A stretch of DNA of 64,000 nucleotides. It comes from Apus apus. Lineage: Eukaryota > Chordata > Aves > Apodiformes > Apodidae. Shown one piece after another: positions 41,014-52,371 of this stretch (positions are counted from its first letter, which is position 1; every line of letters begins with the position of its first letter). The notes beneath the pieces were generated by a model. It was not told the DNA's origin, did no database searches, and worked only from the letters and a program-made list of their open reading frames with translations. The DNA is taken from assembly GCF_020740795.1 (NCBI RefSeq), contig NC_067287.1, forward strand, positions 16,693,501-16,757,500, read 5' to 3'. The position numbers and the translations under genes were made by a program.

Positions 41014-41273
41014 GGCGCGCCCGGCGGCCCCGGGGCGGCCCGGGGGACCGGCGGCTCCGGGGGCCCCGCTAGGCTCGGCCGCCGCTCCCGCCGCCCGCCC
41101 CGGGGCTCCCCATGCAGCGCGCAGCCGGCGGGCAGGTGTTGGTGCCGCTGCCGGTGCGGTGCCGGTGCCGGTGGCGGCGAAGCGCGGCGGCTGCCCGGTG
41201 CGGGTGCGCTCCGGCTGCCTGGTGCGGCGGGCCGGTGTCGGCCCGCTCTGAGCTGCCGTGGCCCGGCGGCGGC

Positions 41274-41281
41274 AATAAATA
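41274..41281 (-). promoter_or_regulatory. IHH: TATA-like element of IHH
   Basis: The minus strand reads CGCTATTTATTGCCG, the only AT-rich octamer in a CpG-rich promoter, about 260 bp upstream of the ATG. Consistent with a weak TATA box; not proven. Confidence 0.4.
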
Positions 41282-41819
41282 GCGAAGGGCCGTTTGTTTT
41301 GGCAGGCGAGCGGCCGCTTGCGGGGCGCGGGGCGCGGGGCTCGGGGCTGCCGGAGTCCCCGCGGTTTGCGCCCCGGCGGTCAGCGCGGCGAGGCTGGAGC
41401 CGGAGCCGGAGCCGCCGCTGCCTCCGCTCCCCGGGCAGGAGTGAGAGGGGAAATTGAAGAGATCCGGGACCGGGAACCGCCAGGACCGCACCCTGCCCGT
41501 GTCCCAGCCTCCCAGCGCCCTCCCTCCCTCTCCTCCTCCCCGCAGAACCTGCCCCGGGCCGCCCGCAGCCTCCTCCCCCCGGCCGAGCCCCGCAGCCCAC
41601 CCCGCCAGGGGTGCCCGCCGCTACCTGCCCCCCGGGGCAGCCCCGCCGCCGCCCCGAGGCGCTCCCGCACGCCGCACCCCCTTCCCCCGGGGCGTCCCGC
41701 GTGGGTCCCCCGCCGTGGCGTGGGCGCAGGGTGGCACCCCCGGGGCTCCGGCCCCCGCCGCGCCGCCTGCTCGCCAGGGGCCCGGGCATGCGGGCGGGGA
41801 TCAAACAGAGCAGGGAGGC

Positions 41820-41935
41820 AGCTGGTTGAAATTTAACCACAATATTCTCGCTCCCCATTGTTTCCAGGGAGGCCCGATATTTCCACAACAGGATTATGGC
41901 ATCTGATTAACTCGCTGAGACAACAATGAGGGGCT
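41820..41935. promoter_or_regulatory. RUNX/SOX motif cluster upstream of IHH
   Basis: AT-rich block at the edge of the CpG island, with a RUNX consensus AACCACA (41835-41841), a SOX-type CATTGTT (41856-41862, i.e. AACAATG on the minus strand), a TGATTAAC core and a second AACAATG (41922-41928). RUNX2 activates Ihh in chondrocytes (established); binding here is inferred. Confidence 0.45.
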
Positions 41936-41939
41936 GGGA

Positions 41940-44079
41940 TGGGCTTCCCCTTCTAGCTGCCAAAAGGGGAAAGTAAATACAACACCCTGATTTCAGGAGA
42001 GAGGACTTGCAGGGCCCCCCTGGTTCTCCCCCAGCTGTGCGCTGGGGAGGGGTCTGGTACAGTTATGCTTGCACCCCCTCTGGCTCTCTAGGACCTTCCC
42101 AGGTGAGGCAGTGCCTTGGGATGCCCCCCCACACACACACAACTTGCTTAGGGATGTCCCCTCACCAACTCTTCAGTGGGCACAGGGCATGGGTCACTCT
42201 TAGGGATATGCAGAGAGGCCAGGCTGGAACAGCCCTGCTGACAGTCAGGCTCTGGCTGCAGAGCTGTGCTGGCCTCAGCAGGCACCAAGCAACCTGGGCA
42301 AGAGGGACCCAGGCTGGGGAGCCAGCAGTACCCATGGGCTTGGGATGCTGCTACCCAGTGGCCCCAGTGGACCATTTCCTTTGCAGGACCTGCAGGCAAA
42401 GTGCAGTTGGCCAGAGGCCGTTCTGTTTTTGTACTCAGTAGCCACTCAATAGCTTTTGGGTACCCAAAACCTACTCAGTAGTTTTTAGGTACCCAAAACC
42501 AGTGCCCAGAGCTTCTGTGAAGTCCTGACACTGTGCAGGATGGTGAGGCTGTCCCAGTGCTCCTGCACATGGTGGAGCAAGAGGGTCTGGCCAGCAGCCC
42601 CAGCCCCACCAGCCCACTTCCAATACCTTCTGCTGATCCTTCCAGTGGAGCACCCTTAAGGGCATCAGCAGCAGCGAGAGAAGAAAGGATGTGTCACAGC
42701 ACCACTCCCTATCCTTAGCCCTGGCTTCCCTGAGCTGCAGAAGTGGCACAGTGCTCTATTCATCATGGGCACAAGGAAAATTGGAACCTGGGCTAGGTCC
42801 ACAGGGTCCTCCAGGCTGGTTCATACTCCCACCGAAGGGATGAGCCCAGCTCTTCACCTTGCACATCACTGCCATGAGGGAGTGGGGAACGGGATGGTCT
42901 AGGGTGGCACTGGGTCCAAAGGGTGTAGGACATCCCCAGGCAGAAGTGTCCTATGGCTGCTAATGACCAAACCTAGACCTCCAAATAACCTCTGCAGCCT
43001 GCCAGCATGCAGCATGCACATCACACCTATCTGTTTCCCTCCCAGCAGCTCTGGGCTTACAGGAGCCTTGTCCAGCCCTCACTGGTGCAACATTCATGTC
43101 CCATGGAGGCCCAGGGCTGCAGGCAGGGAGCTGGGTTTGTCTGTGACAGCAGCTCCTACCCATTGCAGGGCCTCCAGCATCCTGCGCCTGCTCTGGCCAC
43201 AGCAAGCCGTGACAGTGCCTGTCACTGGGTGCAGAGTCCATCGCCTCTATATGCAGCAGTGATATGCTGGGCTGGCCCGGCTCCTTCATGGGACATGGGA
43301 CACAGGAGAATCACTTCTGCTCATGAAGTGAAGATGAAGAGCAGCCCCCCAGGAACTGCTCCAGCTCCAAGCAGCCTGTTCCGGCTCTCTGATCCTGCTC
43401 AGGCAGACTGTGAGTCCACCACTGCCCATGACATTGGCATTCCCAATGCCAGACTGTGTCCCTGCCACACAAAGCTCACTGGCATGGAGGAGCAGGTGGG
43501 ACAGGAAACACGGGCATGATAGGGCAGCCAGGGCTGGGTGTGCAGGGAAGCTGAAGGCTTCAATGAGGTCTGTCCAACCATGGGGTGAGGGGCGATTTCT
43601 ACTGGAGGCTTGGATTTCTGCAGGTGGGAAAGGGCATTTACTGCTACAGCAGGGAGGAATTACCTCGCAGTGAAGCTGGGGGAGATGCAGCATCCATCCC
43701 TGTATCAGACAGCATCTCCCACAGGGCTCAGCCACTCCAAGGCACCGTTGGGATGCCCAGCCACCACACACTGGTTTTGCTGCTCCTGCCTCTGGCCCCA
43801 CCGTGCCAGACTCCCTCTTTGCTCTGCACCTCAGCTTTCCCCAGCCTTGCACCGCCTATCCCTGCCTCGAGCGGGAGGGCAGCGTCCCGCAGCCCCCTGG
43901 GTGGGCTCCCTAGGCTGCCCGGGGCAAGCGGGCACGGGACTGGCGCAAGGCCCCGCAGGGCTGCGGGGGCGAGCGGGCGAGCGGGTGGTGGAGCCGGGCG
44001 ATGCAGTCTAGGTGGTGCTATTTCTCTATTTTTGCACTGGACGGGTTTGGGATTTTCCTCTCTCTATTTGCTGCCTTGA
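41940..44079. other. Intergenic DNA upstream of IHH
   Basis: No gene recognised. It contains a two-unit direct repeat with a perfect palindrome (42432-42500) and a CpG-rich patch at about 43865-44005. Confidence 0.45.
42432..42500. repeat. Two-unit direct repeat with 16-bp perfect palindrome
   Basis: Two units of ACTCAGTAG...TTTTNGGTACCCAAAACC. The first contains TTTTGGGTACCCAAAA (42454-42469), a perfect palindrome centred on a GGTACC site; the second is degenerate. Confidence 0.7.
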
Positions 44080-44158
44080 TCGTCGTTTTCTCCTCTCCCT
44101 CTCTCTCTCTCTCTTTTTTTTTTTCTTTTTTTTTTTTTTTTTCTTCTTTTCCTTTTCT
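44080..44158. repeat. Polypyrimidine tract (CT)n / T-rich
   Basis: About 80 bp almost purely C and T on the plus strand, including CTCTCTCTCTCTCT and long T runs; directly abuts the following AT-rich block. Confidence 0.8.
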
Positions 44159-44360
44159 AAAAATACTTGACAGCGATTGAAAGGTCCCTTTAATCGAGGC
44201 CACAGAGCCCTTATTAAGGGCACGGGTCGGGGTGCTGGGCCGTGCCCGGCATAACGGCTTCATTAAATCCTGCGAAAACTAATATTTATGGAATCAAATT
44301 TATGGAGGCCAAGGCCGAACTTGTGGCCTTTAATGTGTGCCGAGAGCTCAAATCCAGCCG
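44155..44360. promoter_or_regulatory. Strong enhancer-like block between IHH and NHEJ1
   Basis: Contains AAAATACTTGACAGCG, CCTTTAATCGAGG, CCCTTATTAAGGGC (near-palindrome), CTTCATTAAATCC, CTAATATTTATGG, TCAAATTTATGG and CCTTTAATGTG. Dense AT cores and a preserved look in otherwise GC-rich DNA, 3.1 kb upstream of the IHH ATG. Inferred IHH enhancer. Confidence 0.45.
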
Positions 44361-46339
44361 GCTCCAGGGAGGAGGGGGTGGGGACAGGGAAGGAGACCCT
44401 AGCGGGACAGGATGGGACAATGAGTGGTGACACTCCCTGGAGCCGGCGGCAACCTGGGCCAGGGAGGCACCAGTGGCCTGATGCTGGAGTCTTGGTGGCT
44501 GGGGTCCCTGTGGTGGCCTGGGAAGCATTGGCAGAGATCTTTTTCCCACTGATGTCTTCACTCTCCTGCTGTTATCCACCCCCCATCCATGCTCCTGCAG
44601 CCCCACCTTTGGGAGCAGGGTGAGTGGAGAAGGACCTGTGCCTGCAGCATGTCTTTATCCCCAGCCTGTGCCCACCGGGGTGCTCATCTGCCCCTTGGGC
44701 ACAGACCCACAGAGCTCCCTGCAGGGACGAACTCTGCAGGGGGACTAGATTCTTCAGCAATGCCCCTGCAGCACCCGTGGAGCTGGGGCTAAGGGAGAAG
44801 CACAGTGACAGCCAGGGTACAGCTGGTAGCTGGGACAAGCAAGAGGTGCAGGTGCTGGTCTGCACTACCTTCTCCCCTATAGAGCCCACCAGCCACTGGC
44901 ACAGCCAGGATGGGAATGTGTCACCCCCCATGTTATGTCCCCCCAGCCCTGATGGAGACAGATGAGCCAAATGCCCTCACTGGGGTGATAAGCCCTCCTC
45001 CTGCAGGTGCCAGCTTGCACAGGGCACAGCATGAACTCCAAGACCCAGCAGAGAGCTGGGGAACTTGGATTGGAATAGAGCAGCTTGTAGGCCAGAAGAT
45101 GGAGCCCACATGGGTGGAGCAGAGGTTGCATCAGGGGACAACCTGGTAACAGAAGACACATGAAACATAAATTTTCTAAGCTGGTGCCCTGGTCCTATCC
45201 AGCCCACAGCAGAACCCTTCCTGGGGGCAAGTGCCCTGCAGGCAGACCCAAAGCTGCCAGAGTAAGAAGCTGGCAGATGGGGGAAGGCAGGATACGTAGC
45301 TACGGCTGTCAACACAAGCTCCCCATCCCATGGCTTCCCCTTCTCACCACCCACCCTGTCCTGCATGCTGCCCCCTTGGAGAGGAAGTATAAAAAGCAAC
45401 CAGATGCTCTGACCCTGTAACTGGCCAGCCATGGACCAGCAAAGGCCCTTTCACTCCCCTTCTACAGATACAGGGACTGCTCCAGCTGTTTTTGTTACGC
45501 CCTTGCCTCCCAGAAGAGCAAGCAGTGTGACTGCAGCCAGCCCAACCCTGAGGAGCAGGCAGGATCATGGGTCTCTGCCCCAGGAGGGCAGCACCGTGGA
45601 CTGCAGCTAGCCTGCAGCAGTACTGCCTGCCTCTCTGTCTGCTATTTTAGGAGCTAACTTGGGCAAAGGAGTGGGGTCCCAGCCCCAGAGGAAGCATGCG
45701 AAGGCATTGGTTAGAAGAGGAGAGCAGGGATTAAATAATGGATGGATGGACAGATGGATGGATGGACAGGGTGTGGAGGGGCAGAGGTGATGCTTTGTGT
45801 CCAGGGTGCATCTGTAACATGCTCCAGGGTTGCTCCCAGGCCTGGGAGCTTTCACTGTGGTAGTGGCTTGGTTGTCCTGTTCCTTGAAGGCCAGAGGATG
45901 GACTAATCCACTATCACTTGCCCGCTAACCCTGGGGAAGATGCCTGCATGTGGAGGGTGGCCCTTGGCACAGCTAGGCTGCCTTTACCAACCTGCTACTA
46001 CAAGGGCTCCTCCTGGCTTCAGGCACCAGCACATGATGCTTCCCTGACATGGGACAAGGAGCACTTGGGCTCCAGGCTCTCTAGCACATTGTGCCCTCAG
46101 GATCTGGGGTTCCCCTCTTGCACACCCCAACCCACATGCTGCTGCTCAGGATGAGGCACAGCATAGGCTGGGAGGTGCCATACCACCCCATGGTAATGCT
46201 GTCATCTCCTCACTGTCCGGAGCCATTACCAAGCCCCTAGAACAGTGGGATGGGCCTGAGGGCAACCCAGCAGTGCTGCGGGCAGCACCCCTGCCTGGAC
46301 ACTTCAGGCCCATGAGGGACAGAGCAGGACTAGAGGAAG
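44361..46339. other. Intergenic DNA between IHH and NHEJ1
   Basis: No gene recognised; a (GATG)n-type microsatellite lies at 45737-45770. Confidence 0.45.
45737..45770. repeat. (ATGG)n microsatellite
   Basis: Interrupted ATGGATGGATGG-ACAG units, about eight copies. Confidence 0.7.
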
Positions 46340-46705
46340 ATCATCCAGACACAGCTCTTTATTGCAAACACACATGAGAGCAGCCAAACCCCATGGCCCT
46401 CTAGAGTCCCTGTTGTCCTGCACCCACCTGGCAGAATCCCTCCCACACCCTCCAGGTCCCACACTAGCTCCATCATGGGGCACCCTGGGCAAGCTCTACA
46501 CCAGGGAAGAGGCAGAAAAGAGGTTCCTGAGCCACCATTCAAGATGCCCCATCACCCCAGCTGGAGTCACTTCTGGAGGAAACCATGTCCAGTCCAGGGT
46601 CTACCGGAGATGCAGATGGGGAGGCAGAGGATGAACAAGTGTTCTGAACTGCTTCTTTTGGATGCCAGAGGAGCAGAGACCCTTGGGGTGGGTGGTAGTG
46701 TCCTT
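46340..46705 (-). other. NHEJ1: NHEJ1 3' untranslated region
   Basis: From the stop codon to just past the AATAAA at 46358-46363; about 365 nt. Confidence 0.65.
46358..46363 (-). terminator. NHEJ1: NHEJ1 polyadenylation signal
   Basis: Canonical minus-strand AATAAA (TTTGCAATAAAGAGC) about 345 nt past the NHEJ1 stop codon. Confidence 0.7.
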
Positions 46706-46786
46706 TCAGCTGAAGAGCCCCTTTGCCTTCTTCGGCTTGACCTTGGCCACAGGCAGCCGGGGCTTCTGAGCTGGGGAGGAGACTGG
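46706..46786 (-). CDS. NHEJ1: NHEJ1 last coding exon (Ku-binding tail)
   Basis: 81 nt including stop: PVSSPAQKPRLPVAKV followed by KPKKAKGLFS. Acceptor ctttaattccag. The basic run plus GLFS end is diagnostic of XLF. Confidence 0.94.
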   Translation of the reverse strand, partial: PVSSPAQKPRLPVAKVKPKKAKGLFS

Positions 46787-47493
46787 CTGGAATTAAAGCG
46801 AAGGCAGTGTCAGTCCTCCCCAGGGTGCATGCAGGATGGGTGCATGTGTGCAAGCAGTGACAGCCCCCACCCCCACGGTGGTGTGCAAACCACACACGTG
46901 TGGGCTAGGAACTGAGCTGAGATGCCCGCCCCCCCCCAAGTCCATCCATGTTGGATGTGAGAAGGGAGGTGTAGATCCTGTCCTGCCATTGGCACGGAGA
47001 AGCTGTTCCTAGAGCTGCACTCACCATGGTTCCCTCAATGGAAGACGTTCTTCCATCTTCCTGGGATGGAGACAGCAGACAGGAGTGTCCTGTGGTTTCT
47101 GCAGTGGGTGCTGGGCCCTCAGTGTCCTCTGGTACCAGCAGAAAGAGATGCAATTTAGGATTGAGTGGAGGGAGCACAGGGCATTGCACAAACCCACACC
47201 AGGAATGGCACCTGGATGGGGGAGCTCTGCCCATGGTGGGGAAGCAAAGAGGGAGACTGTTTCATGAGGTGAGCTGCCCCAGGACCCCACTCCCCTTCCC
47301 CGAAGATGAGGGCTCAGCTGCAGGGAGATCAGGTGCTTCAGGCCCTCCTCATCCCATGGCCATGGAGCTCCTCACCTGAGTGCTGCCGTTTCCGAACCTG
47401 CTTGGCCTCCTGCTGTGTCACTGCCACGTAGAGTTGCCGCAGAGCAGAGGTGAACTTCTGTCCCTCTCCTGCCCCGAACACCTGGGGCAGGGT
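46706..47493 (-). CDS. NHEJ1: NHEJ1 (XLF/Cernunnos), last three coding exons, partial gene
   Basis: Non-homologous end-joining factor 1, a nuclear scaffold that stimulates XRCC4-LIG4 and binds Ku. Exons 47376-47493, 47025-47128 and 46706-46786 join in frame to 303 nt, the C-terminal 100 residues plus stop (human protein 299). The first matches the human segment after the coiled coil (LPQVFGAGEGQKFTSAL, LRQLYVAVTQQE). The middle is a poorly conserved Ser/Thr/Glu-rich tail. The last ends VKPKKAKGLFS, the C-terminal Ku-binding motif (human ends KRKKPRGLFS). Splice sites are all GT-AG and phases match. The N-terminal head and coiled coil lie right of position 64000 or were not recognised. Synteny next to IHH agrees. 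Confidence 0.92.
47025..47128 (-). CDS. NHEJ1: NHEJ1 second-last coding exon
   Basis: 104 nt coding EDTEGPAPTAETTGHSCLLS through SSIEGTM; low-complexity tail region. Acceptor tgctggtaccag, donor CCATG|gtgagt. Confidence 0.85.
47376..47493 (-). CDS. NHEJ1: NHEJ1 third-last coding exon
   Basis: 118 nt, starts in phase 0 with TLPQVFGAGEGQKFTS and ends KRQHS plus one base. Acceptor tctcctgcag, donor ACTCAG|gtgagg. Confidence 0.9.
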
Positions 47494-48518
47494 CTGCAGG
47501 AGAGAGCAGAGGCACCATCACCCTGCTGGTAAATTACCTGCCAGGAGCCAGTTCCTGCCAGGAAGCCCTGTCACGGTTCTGCAGTGGGTCAGAGAAGGGT
47601 ATGTACATCCCTCTGCCCATCGGGCTCCATCTGCTTCTCCCCAGGGACTGTGTCACGGCTTGCAGGGACATCCAGCTCTGGCACTGCTCCCCAGGTTGTG
47701 GCTGCTCCCCAGCTGTGCACACACACAAACGCACATGCACACACGCATGTGCACACCCTTGAGCACCTGCTCTGGCCGGCGGGCTGCCTTCCCATTCAGA
47801 GGCAGACTGCTGCGGCTTGCGAGCCATTCATGAAATGCCGCAGATAAGATCGCACAGGAAGGGCTGCGGCTTCCCCGGTGGAGCAGCGGAGCAGCGCAGT
47901 GGCCGTGGCTGGCCGATAAGGACAGTGAGCTTCGGGCAGGGGCAGAACCTCGGCACGAGGTGGGGATGAGGAGCCTCTGCCTGCTACGACTGCCTCCAGC
48001 AATGACTGTGCGGGCAGCACAAGCTATCTCTGGTGGCCCCATGGCAAGTGACAGTGACGTGGCAGACACAAGGGATGCCCAGGTTTGCTCCCAGGCTGCC
48101 AGAGCCACTCCCTCCTCCCTACAAACATTATTTCTCCATCCTGACTTGAGGCAAGGAAGCCCCTCTTTTTCTGCCTGTGCCGGCTGGCAGGCTGTGGGAT
48201 TCTACCCTGACCCTCTGGGCCAGGCTGGGGACTGCATGGGGGACCTTGGCTCTCATGCCAGGCAGACTGGCAGGCTGGGCAAGCACCATGCTCCACTGGG
48301 AACCTAACGGAGCACACAGCCAGAAAACAAACACTTGCAGGGACGGAGAAATGCATGTGTGCCCTGGAAGGGGGTGGCTGTGTGGGGGTGCACTGGGCAC
48401 AGCACGGGTGCATGTGTGCAGGTAAATGTAAGTATGTGTTTGTGCACAGGGAACTGTGTGTGCAGCTGTGTGTAGATGAGTGTGGCTCTGGGTGCATGTG
48501 TGTCTGGTTTTGTGGCTC

Positions 48519-48539
48519 TGTGTGTGTGTGTGTGTGTGT
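48519..48539. repeat. (TG)n microsatellite
   Basis: Ten uninterrupted TG units, flanked by a longer TG-rich stretch (48415-48540). Confidence 0.85.
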
Positions 48540-51017
48540 CAAAGGTCTGCACACTAATCTTTGCTTCACTCCACACCCAGACAGCAGGAGAACAAAGTGT
48601 AACAGATAAAGCTGGATCCTCTCTGGGCCAGGGGAGCGGGGAGGGGATGGGGACACTCAGATCCACTCAAGGCTGGAGTCCAAAGCCCGCCTCTGGCTTC
48701 CCAGTGGCAGAAAGGGCAGCCTGAGGCCCCCTCGCTGCTTCCTGCTGGATGGGGTTGGAGAGCAGGGCTGATGCCAGGATGGGTTGGCTGGTGCCCAGAA
48801 AGGTGTCTTCCTTGCAGGTTTCATCCCTCCTGCTGGAGCCATGGACTTGAATGACCCCTTAGCTATAGGACACATATGCCACCAGGGTCTGCTTTTTGGC
48901 CAGCTTCTATGAAGGAACTACCATGTCCCTGCCCACTGCTACAGGACGGAGTGATGCTCTGGTCCCAGAGCCCTGCCAGCATCCACAGGAGTGTTTGCCA
49001 CTGGGCAAACACACATCCCAATGCCTCCTTGCCTGGCCTCTGAGCCCTGAGCTATGCTGGACCATCACTAGGTTCCAGGGAGCAGGAGGGATGCTGAACA
49101 CCTCAGACAGCCTGGGGATGGTCTTGCCCGAGATGTCTCAGCCCCACAGGGCCAGGGTTGCACCAGAGGTTGCAAAAGCAGCATCCAAGGCCAGGAAAGT
49201 GACTGCACTTCAAAGGCAGGAGAGGGGCTGGCAACGGGTGGCCGACACAGCCCAGATCAAAGGCACAAGCTGGAGTCATAATTCAGAGAAAAGCAAACAG
49301 AGGCTCCCAGGAAAGCCGGGAACTGTGGTGCAGTGAGCAAAGTGTACTAGATAGCACTGTGCGGGTCAATGCCCTGGGAGGGTGGGAGAGTCCCCTGCAG
49401 AGCTATCCAGCCCTGGGTGCCACTATTCCACTGCCCACCCCGTCTCCCTGCAACCGAGGGGTCCACAGGGAGCACCAAGGCAGTGGGGCAGGCTGTGCAC
49501 CCAGGTGAAAGGTGTTGCTCACCTGCCTCCACTCCAACCCTGCTGGGACATGGGCTGCAGTGCAGGATGGCACCTGGGATGTGCCCTGAGCCCTGAGTGA
49601 GGATCCAGACAAGGCAGCTGCTCTCACAGTGTCAGCTACCCAGAGCCAGGACAAGCAGACCTGTGATGTCCCTGGAGACATGCCAATGCTGTGGAATGCC
49701 CACCACACTTGTCACCTGAGACCTGCACACATGCACCCCTTGGGGTGGCACCCTGGGAATGTGCTGGGATGAGGGTGCCCAGTACCAATAGGAAGGGATG
49801 GGCATCTGGGGTAATACAGGGGGCTGTAGGTGCAGGGCACTAACTGCCCATGTCTCCAGGAAAGGCCCAGCTCTGGAAAGCCTGGGATGGAATATGGGAG
49901 TCACTGGCCACCTCCTGCCACTGCCCTTCCCAGTGACTTGAGCCTGCAGGCTCGGAGCCATCAGCCGCTGGAGCTGGCCCACGCCGGGATGGGAGGGCCA
50001 TGCTTCACAGCCCCGGAGAGAAATGGGTTTATAACCAGAGCTGGAAGCATTTCCCTGCAGAGCCGTGACTCAGCAGGGAGCAGAGCATGCTGTGCCGGCC
50101 ACCAGCCACCTGATGGCCCCGGAGGCTGAGAGGGATAAGGAGGTGACCCCTGAAGGGGCTGGGTGGGGGACAAGCTCTGGGTACCAGTGACCTTCCCCTC
50201 CCACCTTGCCCCACTACCCCAGCACATCCACAAGCTGAACCTTGCCACAGACAACTTGTTGTCCCCAGTCTGACATCAGCCCTGGCCTCCAATGACTTGT
50301 TTTTCCCTGATTACCCATCTGTGGGATAAACATGAAGCCAGAGGTCCAGGGAGAAGAGGCATGAGCAGAGAGCTGGCACCCGGGGGAGTGCTGGCCAGGT
50401 TGCCCCACACAGCTGGCCAGGCACCAGACAGCAATGCCTGGGGAGCTGGCACAGCTCACCCTGTATGTTATGACTACCTGGCCACAAGGCCAAGTGGGAT
50501 GTCCCAGTATCAGCAGGGACTCAAGGATGCGACAGTGGCATGGGAGGCTCTGCAGCACAGCCTGAACTGAGATTAGCCCAGCCAGAGGGGCTGCCCAGCT
50601 AGAGGAGGCAGGTTCCTGACCTCATGCTGGGAGCAAGCCGTGCTCACTGGCAGCCCTGCTGCTGTGGGGGCAGCTCACGGGGAGTAGGACTGCAGCCTTG
50701 CTCAGTGCCCTCCATCCTGGAGGGCTCTGCAATGGGGCTGTACCCCAGCATGGGGGGTGGCAGTGCCAGTGGTGGGCAGAGTACAGTATCCATTTTCCAG
50801 GCATCTTGCCTTCACCCATCCCTGCCCTTCTGAAGAGGCAGTAAGAGATGGCAATGTGGATGTCCTCTTGACAGCATGAGCAAGAGGGGCACGTCACCCA
50901 GCCTGGCACCTTGCTACTGATGCAGAAGCATCACCTTTGCCTGGCCAGGGCCTGGGGAGGGGTCTGCAGGCAGGCTGAATAGTGCAGGGCCCCTGCGCTG
51001 GTGCCAAGCACCAGAGT

Positions 51018-51232
51018 CTAAATCGGTCGTGCTCAAAGCTGCGGACTGACCCTTTCATTATCACACCAGACGTTCAAAGCGGTTACCAACATTCCTCACT
51101 ACAAACCCTACATTCCCATTTTTTAATATATTTTTAACTGGAAAACAGAGCGAACGGGGTCTGTTTGGAAATTACAGCCTGGCTGCTGTGGCTTGTATGT
51201 CAGATCTGCCCACATTCCCGTGGCCAGCCTCA
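51018..51232. promoter_or_regulatory. Enhancer-like block in NHEJ1 intron
   Basis: CTAAATCGGTCG, CTTTCATTATCACACC, GCGGTTACCAACATTCC, TTTTTTAATATATTTTTAAC and GGAAATTACAGCC in GC-rich DNA; non-coding. Candidate IHH enhancer by position. Confidence 0.4.
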
Positions 51233-52371
51233 GCACATGCTCCACAGGGGCACACTTAATAATTCCTGCCGTGGCTGGGAGCCAAGGGGTGTGGGCTTGG
51301 GGGGAGAGAGCGTGGCTTCCCCGGGCTCCCCCCACCAGCCGGCTCTGTGGAAGCAGCGTGGTGGAGCGTTAGCCCGGGAACAGTGCACTGGCTCTCCGGC
51401 CATGGGCAGCTGCTGCTGTGCTGGCACGGGCAAAGCCTGGGGATGCTATGGCAGCCCATGGTGGGCTGGGGAAGGGCTCCACGGCCAGGGCGTTCCTATG
51501 CCTCATGGCCAGGTTGCCCTTGGCACTCTCTGCCCATGGTTATGCCAGCACTGGTCATGCTGGGGAGGGATCCACCCTGAGATCCAGGCAGATGAGCACC
51601 AATCTATGCTGCTGCTCACCCAGCCTCTGCCAACAGCGCTCGACCAAGGGATACCACCAGGACCTGCCCGTGGGAGGACAGAGGTGAAGGGGGTTGAACC
51701 ACTCCCTCCTGGCTGGGGTCAAGGGCAGGCAAAGGGGAAGATCATCCCCCTGGGGTGGAGAAGGACACACCAGCCTGACCTCTTGCCCCAGCAACCTGGT
51801 GGGGCAGTGACTCTCTGTCTCAGGGTTGACCTGCCCCAAAGCACCCCGAGTTGCTCCCAGTACCCCAAGCTGCCCCACACTGACCACTGATGCCATTTCC
51901 CAGCTCCTCCAACCCTTGGACTGACTCACATACACACCAGCTTGAAGCAGACCTTGGGTCATTGTGTACCCAGCTGCAGATGGCTAAGGGACCTGCCCTG
52001 AGATCACACTGTCCCCATCACCCCCTGCCACACACGCCCCTGGGGATGTGCAGCAGCTAGGAGAGCTGCCGTTCCTGCCAGCCCGCCTGTGGAGCAGGCA
52101 GGGGCAGGATGGCAGGGCTTCCAAGGCAAGGAGCCAGGCTGAGCACACCTGGCAGGAAGCGGCAGTGCCGGCAGGGGAAGGCAGCCGGAGAGCTGCCGAG
52201 AGGTGAAGGGGTCACCCCGGGGAAGAGCAGGCAGTGAGGCTGGGATGGCCGAGCATCCCTGCCCAACCCAGCCCAGCCCAGCCTGGCACAGCACAGCACA
52301 GCCCAGCACTCCTCCCAGTGCTGCTCCAGCCCTGCTGTGGGCAATGTTTTCCTTTCCCCCTGACTTTCAGG

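Larger units (their letters stand above)
40560..41810 (-). promoter_or_regulatory. IHH: IHH CpG-island promoter
   Basis: Dense CpG from within exon 1 to about 0.8 kb upstream. A TATA-like element lies at 41274-41281, so the start is inferred near 41245 and the 5' UTR is about 230 nt. Confidence 0.6.
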
